Shown here in pieces: positions 52,621 to 64,000 of a stretch of 64,000 nt of DNA. A program made the translations under genes and the position numbers. The stretch comes from Ficedula albicollis (lineage: Eukaryota; Chordata; Aves; Passeriformes; Muscicapidae). The stretch is taken from assembly GCF_000247815.1 (NCBI RefSeq), contig NC_021673.1:52287510-52351509 (forward strand). The letters run 5' to 3'. Below the pieces are notes generated by a model that worked only from the letters and a program-made list of their open reading frames with translations, had not been told where the DNA came from and made no database searches. The stretch's first letter is position 1. Each line of letters starts with the position of its first letter.

Positions 52621-54084
52621 TTCCTCCAAGATTAGAGCTCATATTTTCAGAGTCTAAGCACATTATGTGCTTCATATGCAGAGATAATGTGAAATGGGAT
52701 TTTTAAGAAGGTAAATGCTCCATAAAAACCACCACTTGGTCAGTTTGCTCTCTACAAGAGCACAACAATTTTAAGGGCATGAAAGATAAGAACTGAATAT
52801 TAATAATTATATCATGATTGTAGCAATGATGATCGTTAGAGAGAACAGTAGTGGATGCCTGGGAAACGTGTGAATCGAGTTTGATTTTTATGCCCTTGCT
52901 CTCCTTCATAATACTATGAAACTTATTTCCTCCAATATATTTTCACCATTTTCTGTGAAGCAAGTTGAAAATAGAAAAACAAATGGATAGTCAGGTAGTA
53001 TAAAAATCATCTCCCACAAACGTACAAATGGAAAAAGTCCTTAAAGCACTCATTAAATAGTTTATGTTTTTATAAAACAAACATAATAGATTTTATAACA
53101 ATTTCTTTTCTCCTTAAATTGTATTTAAGATAAAGATCAATCAAAAGTAATTTTCGTGAATCAGCTCCCTGAAAAATGATAGCTCATTTGCATGTTAATG
53201 CAAAAAAGGCTGTGCCAATGTTTTCAATTTTTTTTTTTAATTGTACATCTTAACAGTGGCAGATTCAACATTGTGATGCATCCATAAGCATTATGGGAAA
53301 GGATAGATGACGATAAAGCTTCTTATCCTTGCAAGGTTGAGGATGGATACACATGTTCAAACATCTGAATGAAAATCTGGAACACATGAAGCTGACTGAG
53401 AAATGCACAATAAGGTCTGGTGCTGCAACATTTTTATCTAACTCTCAGATTTAGTTTTATTTTTCTCTGAATTATATAACTGTATTCCCCACATTTACAC
53501 TTCAGCAGAGAAAAATGCTTTTCTCTTGTAAGCTATGAATTCTCTCAAGATAGAGGAAGATGGAAACCTCCTTTCGCTGTCTGAGAAGAGCTGATATTGA
53601 CAGGAGAGTAGGGCAGCAGCATAGCAGAGCTTGTTCTTGGACCAATTTCCATAGCCCCTGGGAATGTACTGTAAAGAATTTCAGTAAACAATTATGTTTG
53701 CACAAACAGATTCAAGCTGCTATAAATCACTTCACTTCTTGTTCTTAAACAAAACTATTTAATTTATCCACTGCTTGGTTTTGACAGGCTGTGGCAGGAC
53801 AAGAGAAGGAGAGACAGCTGTGCTGCAGCTTCACTGTCTTGAAAGCTTAAGAGTTTCTAATGTTTCTGTGCCAGAATCTCTGTATGCTTTAGACCACAAC
53901 TCAATAGATGTTTTTTTCCCAGAAGTTTTGTACTAAACATGGCATATGAGTAGATGAAAAGATGGAAGAGTTGGAATTCAGTATGGGAGTGGATCTTGAG
54001 ATATCCATGACACATTCTCATATATGTTGAGGTAAGGCAATAAACTGAAGAGGACTAAAAATTGTACTATGGTTACAAGACAGT
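52621..54084. other. Non-genic unique sequence with an octamer-type palindrome
   Basis: I see no supported gene. The part around 53160-53310 carries an octamer-like inverted repeat and reads like a conserved noncoding element; see the separate entry. Confidence 0.5.
53187..53204. promoter_or_regulatory. Palindromic octamer-type motif (POU/Oct-like dimer site)
   Basis: TTTGCAT (53187-53193), a 4-base spacer, then its exact reverse complement ATGCAAA (53198-53204). The left half is part of ATTTGCAT, the classic octamer bound by POU homeodomain factors; paired sites can bind dimers. That it acts as an enhancer is inference. Confidence 0.4.
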
Positions 54085-54370
54085 GTATCTGAAGTGAGGG
54101 TGTCAAGAGGATGGATCCAGGCAATTGGACAAGAGGCAACAGGCAAAAACTGATGCACTGGAAATTCCATCTGAGTATGAGGAAAAGCTTTACTGTGTAG
54201 ATGACTGAGCAGATTGCACAGAGAGGTTCTGAAGTCTCTGTCATTGGAGATATTCAAGAACAATCTGGACACAATCCTATGCCATATGCTCTGTGATGAC
54301 CCTTAAGCAGGGAGGTTGGACCAGATAGCCCACTGTGGTCCTTTCCAACCTGGCTCATTCTGTGACTCTG
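54085..54370 (+). mobile_element. CR1 LINE, 3' end
   Basis: + strand CR1 3' end. Recognisable blocks are ggacaagaggcaacaggcaa (about 54128), the stretch from gagatattcaagaacaatct (about 54247), and ggttggaccagatagcccac (about 54312) followed by cctttccaacctggctcatt and ctgtgactctgat at the end. It is 5'-truncated. Overlapping minus-strand frames at 53978-54272 are antisense to this element. Confidence 0.85.
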
Positions 54371-57262
54371 ATAGGTACCGAAATCCCATCACCATTATAT
54401 TATAAGTTTAATATCACCATTGATTCTCCACAAACCTAGACACTGAGGAGCACCAGTCACACTGAAAGTCAACAAAACGTATACTTTTGTCTATGCCTTA
54501 GATTTTACTATGCTTTACTATCATTTCTCCATAATAGAATCACCCTCAAGAAATCCTACTTCTTGTAAAGACTAATGAACTTTTAAATGATTCATCACCC
54601 TTGAACTGAACAAAATCAATTTTGCCTGTCAACATAATTTGAGAATGGGGAGATATTAAACTCGAATGTAACAAAATCTTGGTAGCATCTAAATATGAAA
54701 AAGTAATCTGTCCTGTTTCTTAATTCCTCTCTTCTAACATTATAGCATACTTCTTTTTCCCATCTCTTCATTTTTTCCATGTGCTCAGAAAGATAATTAC
54801 TTCATCTCTTATGCCACTGCAGTGGCTTGAAACATCTAAATAATTTTCAGTGTAGCACAAAGAAATTAATTCATTTGGCCAGAACTGGAAAATTAAGGAA
54901 TAGAACTGATACAAATTCAACACCTAAAAGAGGATGAAACAGAGCTGTGGATGTTCTTATATTACTGCTGAGGATACTGCTAGTCCTTTACTTAGACAGT
55001 GTTAGCTAACAGAGATTTAGGACTGGCATTGTCTTAAGCCAGTTTGTGTCAAATGCATCGCAACCTTTGTTAATTTGCCATAAATTTAGTTAGAAAGTAC
55101 CTTTGTGTGTCAGTATTTACAATTCGATTTCAGGTGTCACAGGACTTTGCTGCCAGGCAAATGGAGCTTAAGGTGAATAATAACATTAATAGGGAGCAAG
55201 ACAAAGTTGGTACAGAGAAAGAAGGTGTTTTATAAGTTTGTATGCTATATAGTACTGGAAAAAACGCCAAACAAATCTATAAATACACGGACTTTTCTAA
55301 AATTTGAAGGAGATACCAAAACTATCAGGATTATAAACCATTCATTAAATTTTTTTTTTTGAGGGGGGGGTTTACACCTGAAGTGTAAAGCAGTGATTTA
55401 AAATCAGCATTTTAAATGACTGCTCTCTGAAGGAAAACATTTCAGCTCCTTCTTCCAGGAGGAAATATTTCAGCTTCTTTTTTCTGCTTTAGAAAGTAGA
55501 TGAAAAGCTGTTTGACCATAGGAAAATAGGTTTTGAGGCAAAAATTATATTCCACTGCCATCTGATTCTAAATGGACAATGGGAACAAGTCCGCTTGACT
55601 TACTACCTCATACCCCTTCTGAAAATCAAGTACCTCCTTCATCTGCATGCATTCCTCTGCAATGTGTACATAAAAAGCCTTAAATAGTGTAAGAAGGTGT
55701 TATGATTAAGTAATGCATGCATTTGATCCTTATAAATGTAGGTAATTTCTTATTTAAACAAGTATGGATGACTTTGCAGGTACTGCATACTTGAGTAATG
55801 ATTATTGCTTTGAGCACAATGTCTATACATTATTACTAGATCCCTAATCATGGAATGCTATTATTCAGCTATAAATTATTATTATGACTTATATTACACA
55901 CATACTAGTTAGAGTGTAGTGCAGTTTTCTTTAAGATTGATACGGTAGATTTCTACAAAAATAGGAATGCAATGTGAGTAATATTTTATTTTATACCTTA
56001 GAAGTGTGAAAGTAGGTCAAGTTCTGTGCCAAAAAATATGTTGAAAACTTTTAATTATATTCTGGAATGCTGCAGAAGATTGCATTCACTTCATAAGTCA
56101 GCGTCGAAACTGCGTTAGTTACATTAAATAGTGGGTGCTCTGAAGTCATTAAAGTGATTGCTGTCACACTCAACACTTATTCACCATGCATCCAAACTTC
56201 CTCCACTGGAAAACAGTTGGATGAGATTGTGAACATCTTTTAAATAAAATTTCATCTATCAACGGTAAAACTATGAAGACTGTCTATTTTGATGACATGC
56301 TTTGCATAAGAAAAAAGCAAAGTTTGTTGCAATTTAAAAAGAAAAAAATTCCCAGATCATCATCAAGTTGAACATCAAAATATGTTATGGATGGCAGTAT
56401 GTTGAAGATAAAAAGGAAATATTACAACAGTAGGAAAAGAACCTCTGTCTTCCCATACAAAGTTAGAATCTCTTTGGCTACAAAGAAAAAAGTCACAGAG
56501 TACCAAGGCACAGTTCAGGCTACTGAAAGATCGGGGGATTGAAAGAAATTGATTTTTGACAAACTGTTTATCTGAAGAGACAATTTGTATAAGAAGGGTG
56601 TACGGATGGGAAAACTAATTAAAAATATTCAGATATGAGCAGTTTACTTGTTTGATTACAGAGGAATTTTAAATGACAATACTTTCAAAATTTTCAGTGT
56701 GCTGTTGAAAGCCAGTGTTCTCATTTGATGTCTGGTTGATTTTTGCATGATTTTATGAACTTAAATATTATATGCTTTGGGATTGTAATGATCAGGTATA
56801 ATTTAGTAGAAATATAACAAAAAGGTCAAAACTCCATGATGTTCAGCAATTAAAAGAAGTGGGGAGTAAGAAGGAGGTTGGCTTACTATGCTACTATTTT
56901 TAATTAGAATTTTCTGATCAAGAAAATAGTAGAGTTGTACACAATAGGCTTCTAATTTTCTATGCTTGTGTACTAAATGATCTGTTGAATGCAAAATAGG
57001 GGTTTGATTAATCTTCTGACTTATTCCTTGTACAAAAACTGATCTGAAGCTTAATGTTCTTCTTCTTTGAAAGAGAAGCTTTCTTTCATATGTTTGTTCT
57101 AAAAAAAAGTATTCAGATGAAAATTAACTTCTAACCGCCTGGGGGAAAATGTTGCTTGTTGTATAAACAGCTAAAAGCTCACTGACAAAGAGAACTTCTG
57201 ACACAGATTAAAAAAAAATACACCCAAACCCCTGACTATGACATGCTGGTACTCCAAGATGT
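54371..57262. other. Non-genic AT-rich unique sequence
   Basis: I see no gene or nameable element. A T-run followed by a G-run lies at 55350-55370, directly before a small inverted repeat (55371-55389). Confidence 0.6.
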
Positions 57263-57450
57263 CTTGAGGATTTAGTAACCCACACATGCAGTAAAAAAAA
57301 TAGCCAAGAGACAAACATGGGTGTTTATTTGGTGAGACCTTCACTTGTTTGTGCAGCTTGAGGATTTAGTAGCCCACACACGCAGTAAAAAAAATAGCCA
57401 AGAGACAAACATGGGTGTTTATTTGGTGAGACCTTCACTTGTTTGTGCAG
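57263..57450. repeat. 94-bp direct tandem duplication (two copies)
   Basis: Copies lie at 57263-57356 and 57357-57450 and differ by two transitions. Confidence 0.93.
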
Positions 57451-57852
57451 CAAAAACTCAAGACAGTCATGGTTCAAATCATCACCCTCTCAGTTCAGTC
57501 TCAGCCTGGGGTTAAACCCCCCCTTATGAGTGTTAAAAAGGTGGGACTAGGCGATTTTATTTACTGCGCCTCAAAGTAAAACCATACCTGAAGAGAAGGC
57601 ATCTTTAAGCTAGGTAATCAAATTTACTTCTGTTTCTGGTTATTTAAATCTGGTTTATTAGGACAGCTTCAGGAAAGACCATGTGATGGTTGGTAGCCAA
57701 AAGAAGGTGGCTAAAGCTAGCTGACCTTCTTTCCCAAACGCCTGATTTCCTTGCAGTTAACAATCCCCTACTTAGTATCAGTCAATGCATGTATATCCAG
57801 TCTGTGAACAATTGAGTCCATCCTTAGAGTCCTGACCAATTGTCCTGACCAT

Positions 57853-57859
57853 TATAAAG
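57853..57859 (+). promoter_or_regulatory. TATA box of the LTR
   Basis: tataaag sits about 170 bp after the inferred LTR start and about 670 bp before the poly(A) signal, which gives the U3-R-U5 polarity on the + strand. Confidence 0.55.
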
Positions 57860-58521
57860 GGAGATAAAAGTTCCTCCTGTTTGTTTGTAACTTCCTTCTC
57901 AGTCAGTGTCAGCTGGCCAGCTGCCTTCCAAAACTCTCACTGAAGCATTTCATCCATCTTATAATCACTCCTGGAAAAGGTCCGAGGTCTGCCCTAAAGC
58001 TCTTAACAAACAGCTTAAAAAATCCCAATTTGTTGACCCCCAGAAGCCTGGGAGTTTTGAACTTTCTGTACTTTCTGACACTGACCTCCAAGGAAACACT
58101 GCTTTTGACTTGAGGCCTTGAAGAAGGCTTCCAAATTTGAGTAATGGGGTTAAAATCACGGGTGTGTGGTTAGAATAAAAGTGTGTAATTTCACAAAGTG
58201 AAGGGTTTTGAATTTAGGGTTTTAAAATAAAATAGTAAATATGGGACAAGGTGGAAGTTCTTATGCATTGTCTCTTTCTCCTTTTCTGTTCCTTCTTCCT
58301 TCTTCTTCATGATTTCAGGCAGTAGTTTTTGGTTTGATAGTTAGTGCTGCACCGCAGGTCACAACGGTTTGGTTATTGGGTCAAAAGTATAAATAATATA
58401 AGTGTTAGCTTTTAATTAGACTGTTTAGCTTTAAAAAACCTTGTAACTAGCACCTGCATTTTGCTCACTTTTAGCTAGTAGCTAAAAGCGCTGCAAGAAC
58501 TCTGTTCTATAGATAGGATTT

Positions 58522-58527
58522 AATAAA
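58522..58527 (+). terminator. Poly(A) signal of the LTR
   Basis: aataaa about 50 bp before the inferred LTR 3' edge. Confidence 0.5.
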
Positions 58528-58580
58528 TAACTGAGCCCAAACACGAAAAAATCCATCTCCTTTGTATTTTAATCCTAACT

Positions 58581-59519
58581 CTAAGTAAAAGCAGGAGAAA
58601 ATAAAAACAAACCACTAATTAAACAGCACAACAAACCACTTACACCAATTCTTTTCAACAAGGTCTTTAAGGCATCAAATTTTGCACTTGCACAGAACAA
58701 ATATTTGCACTTCTAAAAAAAATCAGCTGCCCCACTGCAGCTAGATCCAAGAAGGATCCACAAGAAATGGGCAGCCTCTTGTGATGGGAATAAAGAATAT
58801 TATGCCTGATTATTCAAACTGCAGCTTTCATGAACTGTTCTCTTACTCCCAGAAATTGAATTAACAATGAAATTAGTAAAGTCACCCAGTGGACTTGGAT
58901 CTACAGTAGAGAAGGGGAAGGTTCATGTCTATTTCTGTGTGCAAATGATTTCCAGCATTCAATTAGATATATCTCTGAAGTCTTTACTGATCTTATGAGC
59001 AGCCACATAATCCAGCAACCATCTAAGTTATTCATATTTTCAACCTGGCTCCCTATGAATCATTGTGTTCACTTCAAAGTAAAAGTGGCCCTAATAAATT
59101 TTATCCTATTTCTAAACTGATTTCTAGATTCCTTTTTCACTGCCCAGTGGACATTTCAAGTGAACTTTTACTACTCCATACACACCAATTCAGATCTGCC
59201 TCCTCAACACTGCACAGCACTGAAGCTCTGGGGTTTCAAGTGCCATGTTGTGTTGATATATCTCCTGCCAAGATAGTCTCCAACGTTTTGTTTTTTAAAA
59301 CAGACCAAAAATTTTGGAAATATAAGAGATTTTCAGAAATTATACCTAACAAAGATGCTCATAGCAATTTAATCATTTAGTATATGAAACATAAAACTTG
59401 GCAAAATACAGTAATATTTGACATATGGATGTGCAATCTATTTCTGATGCAACAGTATATCTGATGGTGTTAAGATCAGATTATTAAAATTATTAGAGAT
59501 GCTTCTGCTCAAATTAAGG
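58581..59519. other. Non-genic unique sequence
   Basis: I see no supported gene. The frame at 59063-59380 (105 codons) lacks recognisable content. Confidence 0.55.
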
Positions 59520-60080
59520 TGCAAACGAGACCATATGCCAAAGGCAATAGTACAGATTTTATTTAGTAATAAATGTAAGGGAGAGAGAGAGATGGAATGA
59601 CAAGGGGCCAAGGGGAAAGAAAGAGAGTGACCCTATCCACAAGTGGCAGGGGGAAAGAAACCACAGAATGCAAAATCTGTTGGTTTTATAGTCACTCAGG
59701 TCCAGGTAGGAATGACCGGGTACCTCCCCTCAGGCAGGGAGCTTCACACTGGGTGATGTAATGTTGTGGATTTTGGGATAATTTATGAGTCTTTGACATC
59801 TTCTGAGATGCTGCAGTTGTCTCTCAGTGTAGATCAATCATGATGCATCAGCCAAGATGAATACTTTCATCCTACATCTCAATGTCCCCATCTCAATTCA
59901 AAGGGGAGTATTCACAGCTTAGTGATTATGTAAGGAAGGACATTGGCATGATAAGGAGGACTTACTCCACCTCGCAGGATTTACCTCTCATCAGCCTCTT
60001 CCCTTATCTGGAAACCAGACTTCCAGTGTGACCAAAACAGGCCTAAACCATCCCTTGAACCTGTTACAAGTTCCAACACT
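59520..60080 (-). mobile_element. Candidate minus-strand LTR
   Basis: Read on the minus strand, a TATA-like box (complement of ttttata, 59684-59690) is followed about 125 bp on by a poly(A)-signal-like AAATAAAA (complement of ttttattt, 59557-59564). Between them is a purine-rich + strand stretch with a (GA)n run at 59580-59592. This layout is common in avian LTRs. Both edges are uncertain and no internal genes are seen. Confidence 0.48.
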
Positions 60081-63000
60081 TTCAAGAAATCTCTGGAGAT
60101 TCTGTCAAGTGTACCATTATTTTAAATTACAAAAATATTGACAGCCAGTCCATTGCAAAACATGAGTAGTTCAGATTTTCAGATCAGTGACAGAAATGTC
60201 TTTAGCTGAACATGTATTAATAACTATTAAAAATAATATTAGATGCATATTACTCTGCTGAACTTATGGACTGAAAGTGCAAATGCTTTAAAGACCACAA
60301 GATGGTAATTAATTTATAGTATTTCTGGAAAAAGATAATGGCTAGGATTTCAAATTATCTAAATGTGTGTGATAGTTTGTTCTCAAAGAATCAGAGATAT
60401 TCTGATACAAGGTTATCATACTCTATCCATTCATTACAGATTAAATTCCTAATCAATTAATTTAACTGGAAACTATTCTATTATTTCAAGCTCCAAAATT
60501 TTGTTAGTCATCTGATGTCAGCCAAAAAGTCACACTTAACAGTCAAACCCGCCCCCCAAAATAACTGACAGTTCTACTTTCTAAGTACCATTCAAATCAC
60601 TTACATTTCATGGCCTAATTTGCTGCCATTTTTAATGAACAGATTTTGCATATTCTAAAATTCAGTGTTCAGTACCAATTAGATAAATTATAATCTGTAT
60701 CTCTGAATTGAACAGAACGTAGCCTTTGGAACTCCAAATCCCTAAGAATTAATTTCTGAAGGGCTCATCCTCTCTAGAAATAAACTTGATTACTAAAAAA
60801 AAAGTAATAATTATTTAAGAAGATTGCATATAAGTCAATAAACTCTAAAATAACCATGAGGTTGCTGATGTGTGTTTATTATTGTGCTCCTAGAAGTCAA
60901 TGTCTGTTATCTTCATGTTTTTTTCCCATCTTCACTAAATCTATGAGAGTAAGGTCCTTATTATTTAAAGCATAAAATTATTCAACTCACAGAAATTATA
61001 CTAGCTGAGGAGTTAACATTTCCAGAAAATCAAGCTTCAGATAGGAAGTCCATTTGGTTGATTATGTATATCAAATTCAATTTAAACAAAGCCAGAACAA
61101 TGCAAAGCTTGTATTTGAAGATCAATTCTGCAGTGGAATCAGGTTCCTTCTTTGAAAGCATTTGTGATGTCTTCTGCCAGCCAGATTTCATAAATTCTTT
61201 TTAGATATCTAAGGGATATTTTACTGTATAGAATGTGGCTGGATTATTTCAATATAGTTTATGAAAATATTACTGTTGCTAAAAACAAATTAGAGGAGCT
61301 CTAGCACTGACAAATTTTACTGCTATCAGTTGTGTTATAAACACTGTTTTATGCACACTGCTCTTCTTATTAAAGGCATAGATAACACATAGTCAGATGT
61401 ACATTTGAGGCTAATTCTTACAAATGGTTTGCATATTTATTCTATATATAGCCACAAAAAAAGCAGCCCAAACATGCAATGTACAACAAAAACTGCAGGG
61501 AACTAGTGAACTTAACCAGCACCAGGTTATCTGTCTTCTCCCACAGCCTCTGAACAGTTTTCAAGGAGCTGAGCATTTTACAGAAGGAAGTCCTGATTCT
61601 TGCCCTTATGGTCTCCACATCCCTTCTATCATAAAACATCCCCCAGGATCTATTCACATCTTTCAATTCTTGATGGATCCACCTCAGATGTTAGTATGGA
61701 TTTGCCTGCAGGAATATACAGAAAGATGTCGGTTTTTTCCCTCCTGCTCCTCTGCCAAAATCAAAGGATAAGATTCCTCTGGAATATCACATAAGTATTT
61801 TTATTTGAATTAGTTGCAATATCTGCCTGGGGCAGAAGGAAGATGGAAGGCAAGAAAATAAAAACGTTTTAGTCATTAAACACCAGAGGTGAAAAATATC
61901 TATATTCCTCACTAAAACTGACACCAGAATAATTTTTCTTTGATATATATAAAATTTGCGTGTTATTAGAAGTATTTGTATCTTTATATTCTGAATTACT
62001 ATAAGATCCTTTATAGATTCATGTTCATTTCTTTCTGTAATTAGAGTTATTAAAGCAAAGCAAGGAATACACTGATTTATAAGTCCAAATAACAGGCTAT
62101 ACTTGCAAATAGTATATTTCTTCTTGGGAAGCAGAGTATTGTTTTAAATGTATGTATAACAATAAAGTGCCAATCACACCTCTGAAATTGCACCAAAATT
62201 TCTCAGAAATTCTCAGCACTCTGCTAATCTGTATGTCTCTGTGTATATGAGACATGTGCCAATAAATTATTTTCACTTCTACAGTCAGACTTGAAATATT
62301 TGTTGTGGTTTCTCAAAATTATGATAGAATTTTGTTTATAGTTCTGTTGAAAATTCAGTCTTATTTTTCTTTGGTTTACATTTACTCCTTTTATTCTGTT
62401 ACTCGTGCACTTTTCACATAGCTGCTTACTTGAAAACATGCCATCTTACAACATTTGGAGGATGCTTTCCTACATCAACACACTAGAGGGTATACGATAC
62501 AGAGAATCTGAGCAATCCAAAGGAACACTGCATGTGCACCCTCATCAGTAAAAAATTGTCAAATAGATTCTGATACAGAGTTGAGGAATATATGCAGGGA
62601 CATGACTGATCTAGAAAGACTGAGCTCGTTCTACTGAATTTTGAATATGAGTCATGTCTGAAATTTCAGTACTTACTTCCATCTCAAGTTTTTTCTAGTT
62701 TGGCTCCATCTTACTTTTTTTAGACTTAATCAGGAGAATTGAAGGAAACTTTTAGGTCATAACTGTGAGGACAGAATTCTCGCTCATTAGACTGTTCCTT
62801 GATGTGTCTGGTTTTGTAATAGGCCTGTAATCTGAGTGTCCCTGTTTCAGCATATCAAAATTTATTTCCCTTGTCCTCACTGCCTGCAATTATATTTTTT
62901 CAACAGCTGTACAAATAAGAAAAAATACTTCCTAGTGAAGTAATAACAGGAGTTATTATCTAGTGAGTAGTTTAAGCTACCCCATTTCAGATTTAACATA

Positions 63001-63439
63001 AAACCAAAAGTAACTTCCTTTCCCAGTGAGGAGAAAAATAAAATCAACTCCTATCTCTGAGCACTCTTCACAATGGACATATTGGTTTTACTGATATTTC
63101 ATAAAAGGTAAATTCAGCAACAGAAGAGAATTGATTTTCAAATTCAGAATACAAATATTCTCTATGACATCGAGAATTCTGAACTAACTATTCACTGTAA
63201 ATATAGGAAAAGATGTCAGTGAAGACTGGGAGGAGTATTTCTATGAGACTGGCCTTAGTGATATAGCAAGATGTTAAATTAAGAATTCAGAGAATCTCTA
63301 AAATCCCTAAAATCCAAATGAATACAATTGCTTCTGTTCTGAAGTAATGGTAAGGACCAGGATAGAACTGGTCAGAAAAGATTATATTACATCCTTCTGC
63401 TTGAAACCAACAACCAGGTTGCTCTAGACTCTCTAAGGC
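60081..63439. other. Non-genic AT-rich unique sequence
   Basis: I see no gene or nameable element. The frame at 61424-61771 (115 codons, ATG start) overlaps a minus-strand frame over the same stretch and shows no domain. Confidence 0.6.
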
Positions 63440-63552
63440 CATGTTATCTGCTGGGCAGTTTTAGATTTGACATAAGGAGCCCTATTTGAGCAAGGCAAGA
63501 TAACCTCCATCAGACCCTTAGAAACTCAACCCTTCTGTGATTTTGTAAAACA
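63440..63552 (+). mobile_element. CR1 LINE fragment, degraded 3' end
   Basis: A degraded + strand CR1 3' end. gcaagataacctccatcaga (about 63494) and aactcaacccttctgtgatt (about 63524) match the terminal part of CR1, where a 'gatgacct...' block is followed by 'ccaacctcaaccattctgtgattctgtg'. It is 5'-truncated. Confidence 0.65.
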
Positions 63553-64000
63553 GAATTTAACAAATATATTAAAATTATAAGCAAAAATATATATGGTTTA
63601 ATTTGTCTATGCACAGAAATCATAAGAACTATTATTAAGGTGAAAAAAAACCAACAAAACCATAGGTGTGAGTGCTGGATTTTGTGTTTTGGAGGTTTCT
63701 TTAAGAAGTGAGAGAGGAGTTGAGGAGCAAAAGGAGCCATACTTAAAGACTGCTACACATAAGTGATGAATTTGACAATCACGTAGAAAAGACAAAACAT
63801 ACAGTGTTAGGAAAACAAACAAGACTGCACAGTTAGATCCCAAAGTGGCAACAAAACAATTTACATTCTAATAAAATCTGAGGAAGATGTTAAACAGAGG
63901 TTAACAAGGCTAGACAGTTTCAACCAGCAGGGCAAGCTGTAACTGAGACAGTCTCTGCTGATTATTGCTGATTTCCAATAACCTTGAAAAACCAAGGAAA
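63553..64000. other. Non-genic unique sequence
   Basis: I see nothing coding. Overlapping minus-strand frames at 63510-63843 lack recognisable content. Confidence 0.55.

Larger units (their letters stand above)
57682..58580 (+). mobile_element. Solo LTR of an endogenous retrovirus-type element (ERVL-like, songbird type)
   Basis: The segment starts with tgtgatggtt, a typical TG-initial LTR start. It has a TATA box at 57853-57859 (tataaag) and a poly(A) signal aataaa at 58522-58527, and ends near 58580; the right edge is approximate. Between these are motifs that I recall from songbird LTRs, such as gttgacccccagaagcctgg (about 58032), tagtgctgcaccgcaggtca (about 58341) and ttttagctagtagctaaaag (about 58470). 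No gag, pol or env sequence flanks it, so it is most likely a solo LTR left by recombination. No target-site duplication could be fixed by eye. The frames at 57906-58159 within it are not genes. Confidence 0.68.

Noticed and set aside
61424..61771. 115-codon ATG frame
   Set aside because: It has no recognisable protein content and overlaps frames on both strands; no coding evidence.

Overview
The window is eukaryotic, vertebrate and almost certainly avian. It is AT-rich and has no compact ORFs or operons. The clearest phylogenetic evidence is several fragments of CR1, the dominant LINE of birds and reptiles. Two of them, on the + strand, end in the typical CR1 3' tail (tandem attctgtg units near 38821-38837; a related end near 54340-54370). 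Candidate LTR copies resemble retrovirus-like families I associate with songbirds. That family assignment is from memory and tentative, so 'bird, perhaps passerine' is as far as the sequence takes me.

I find no protein-coding gene, tRNA, rRNA or other RNA gene that I can support. Apart from two frames through a G homopolymer, open frames do not exceed about 135 codons; they look like no protein I know and behave like chance frames. The window reads as an intergenic desert or the inside of a very large intron.

Layout: 1-3.9 kb is unique AT-rich sequence. At 3.93-5.93 kb there is a near-perfect 2 x 1000 bp direct duplication. From 6 to 27 kb there is unique sequence with nine short two-copy tandem duplications, a degraded CR1 (18.0 kb) and a GC-rich patch leading into an LTR-like block with a primer-binding-site-like end (23.1-24.4 kb). 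At 27.8-29.2 kb there is a CR1 fragment and a candidate minus-strand LTR. At 32.85-33.45 kb there is a 596-base all-purine tract whose core is an uninterrupted run of 524 G. At 38.3-38.8 kb there is a CR1 3' end with an internal 113-bp duplication; 45.7, 52.1-52.6, 54.1-54.4 and 63.4-63.55 kb hold further CR1 pieces. At 57.7-58.6 kb lies a solo LTR with TATA box and poly(A) signal, and at 59.5-60.1 kb a minus-strand LTR candidate.

The most unusual property is the density of local two-copy direct tandem duplications: 15 loci, with units from 55 bp to exactly 1000 bp. Differences between copies, counted by eye, are strongly transition-biased (about 24 transitions to 6 transversions). This points to real sequence divergence (old duplications, or two alleles placed side by side by the assembler) and not to random base-call error. 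The 524-G run is the other outstanding anomaly and is either a sequencing/assembly artefact or an extreme homopolymer.
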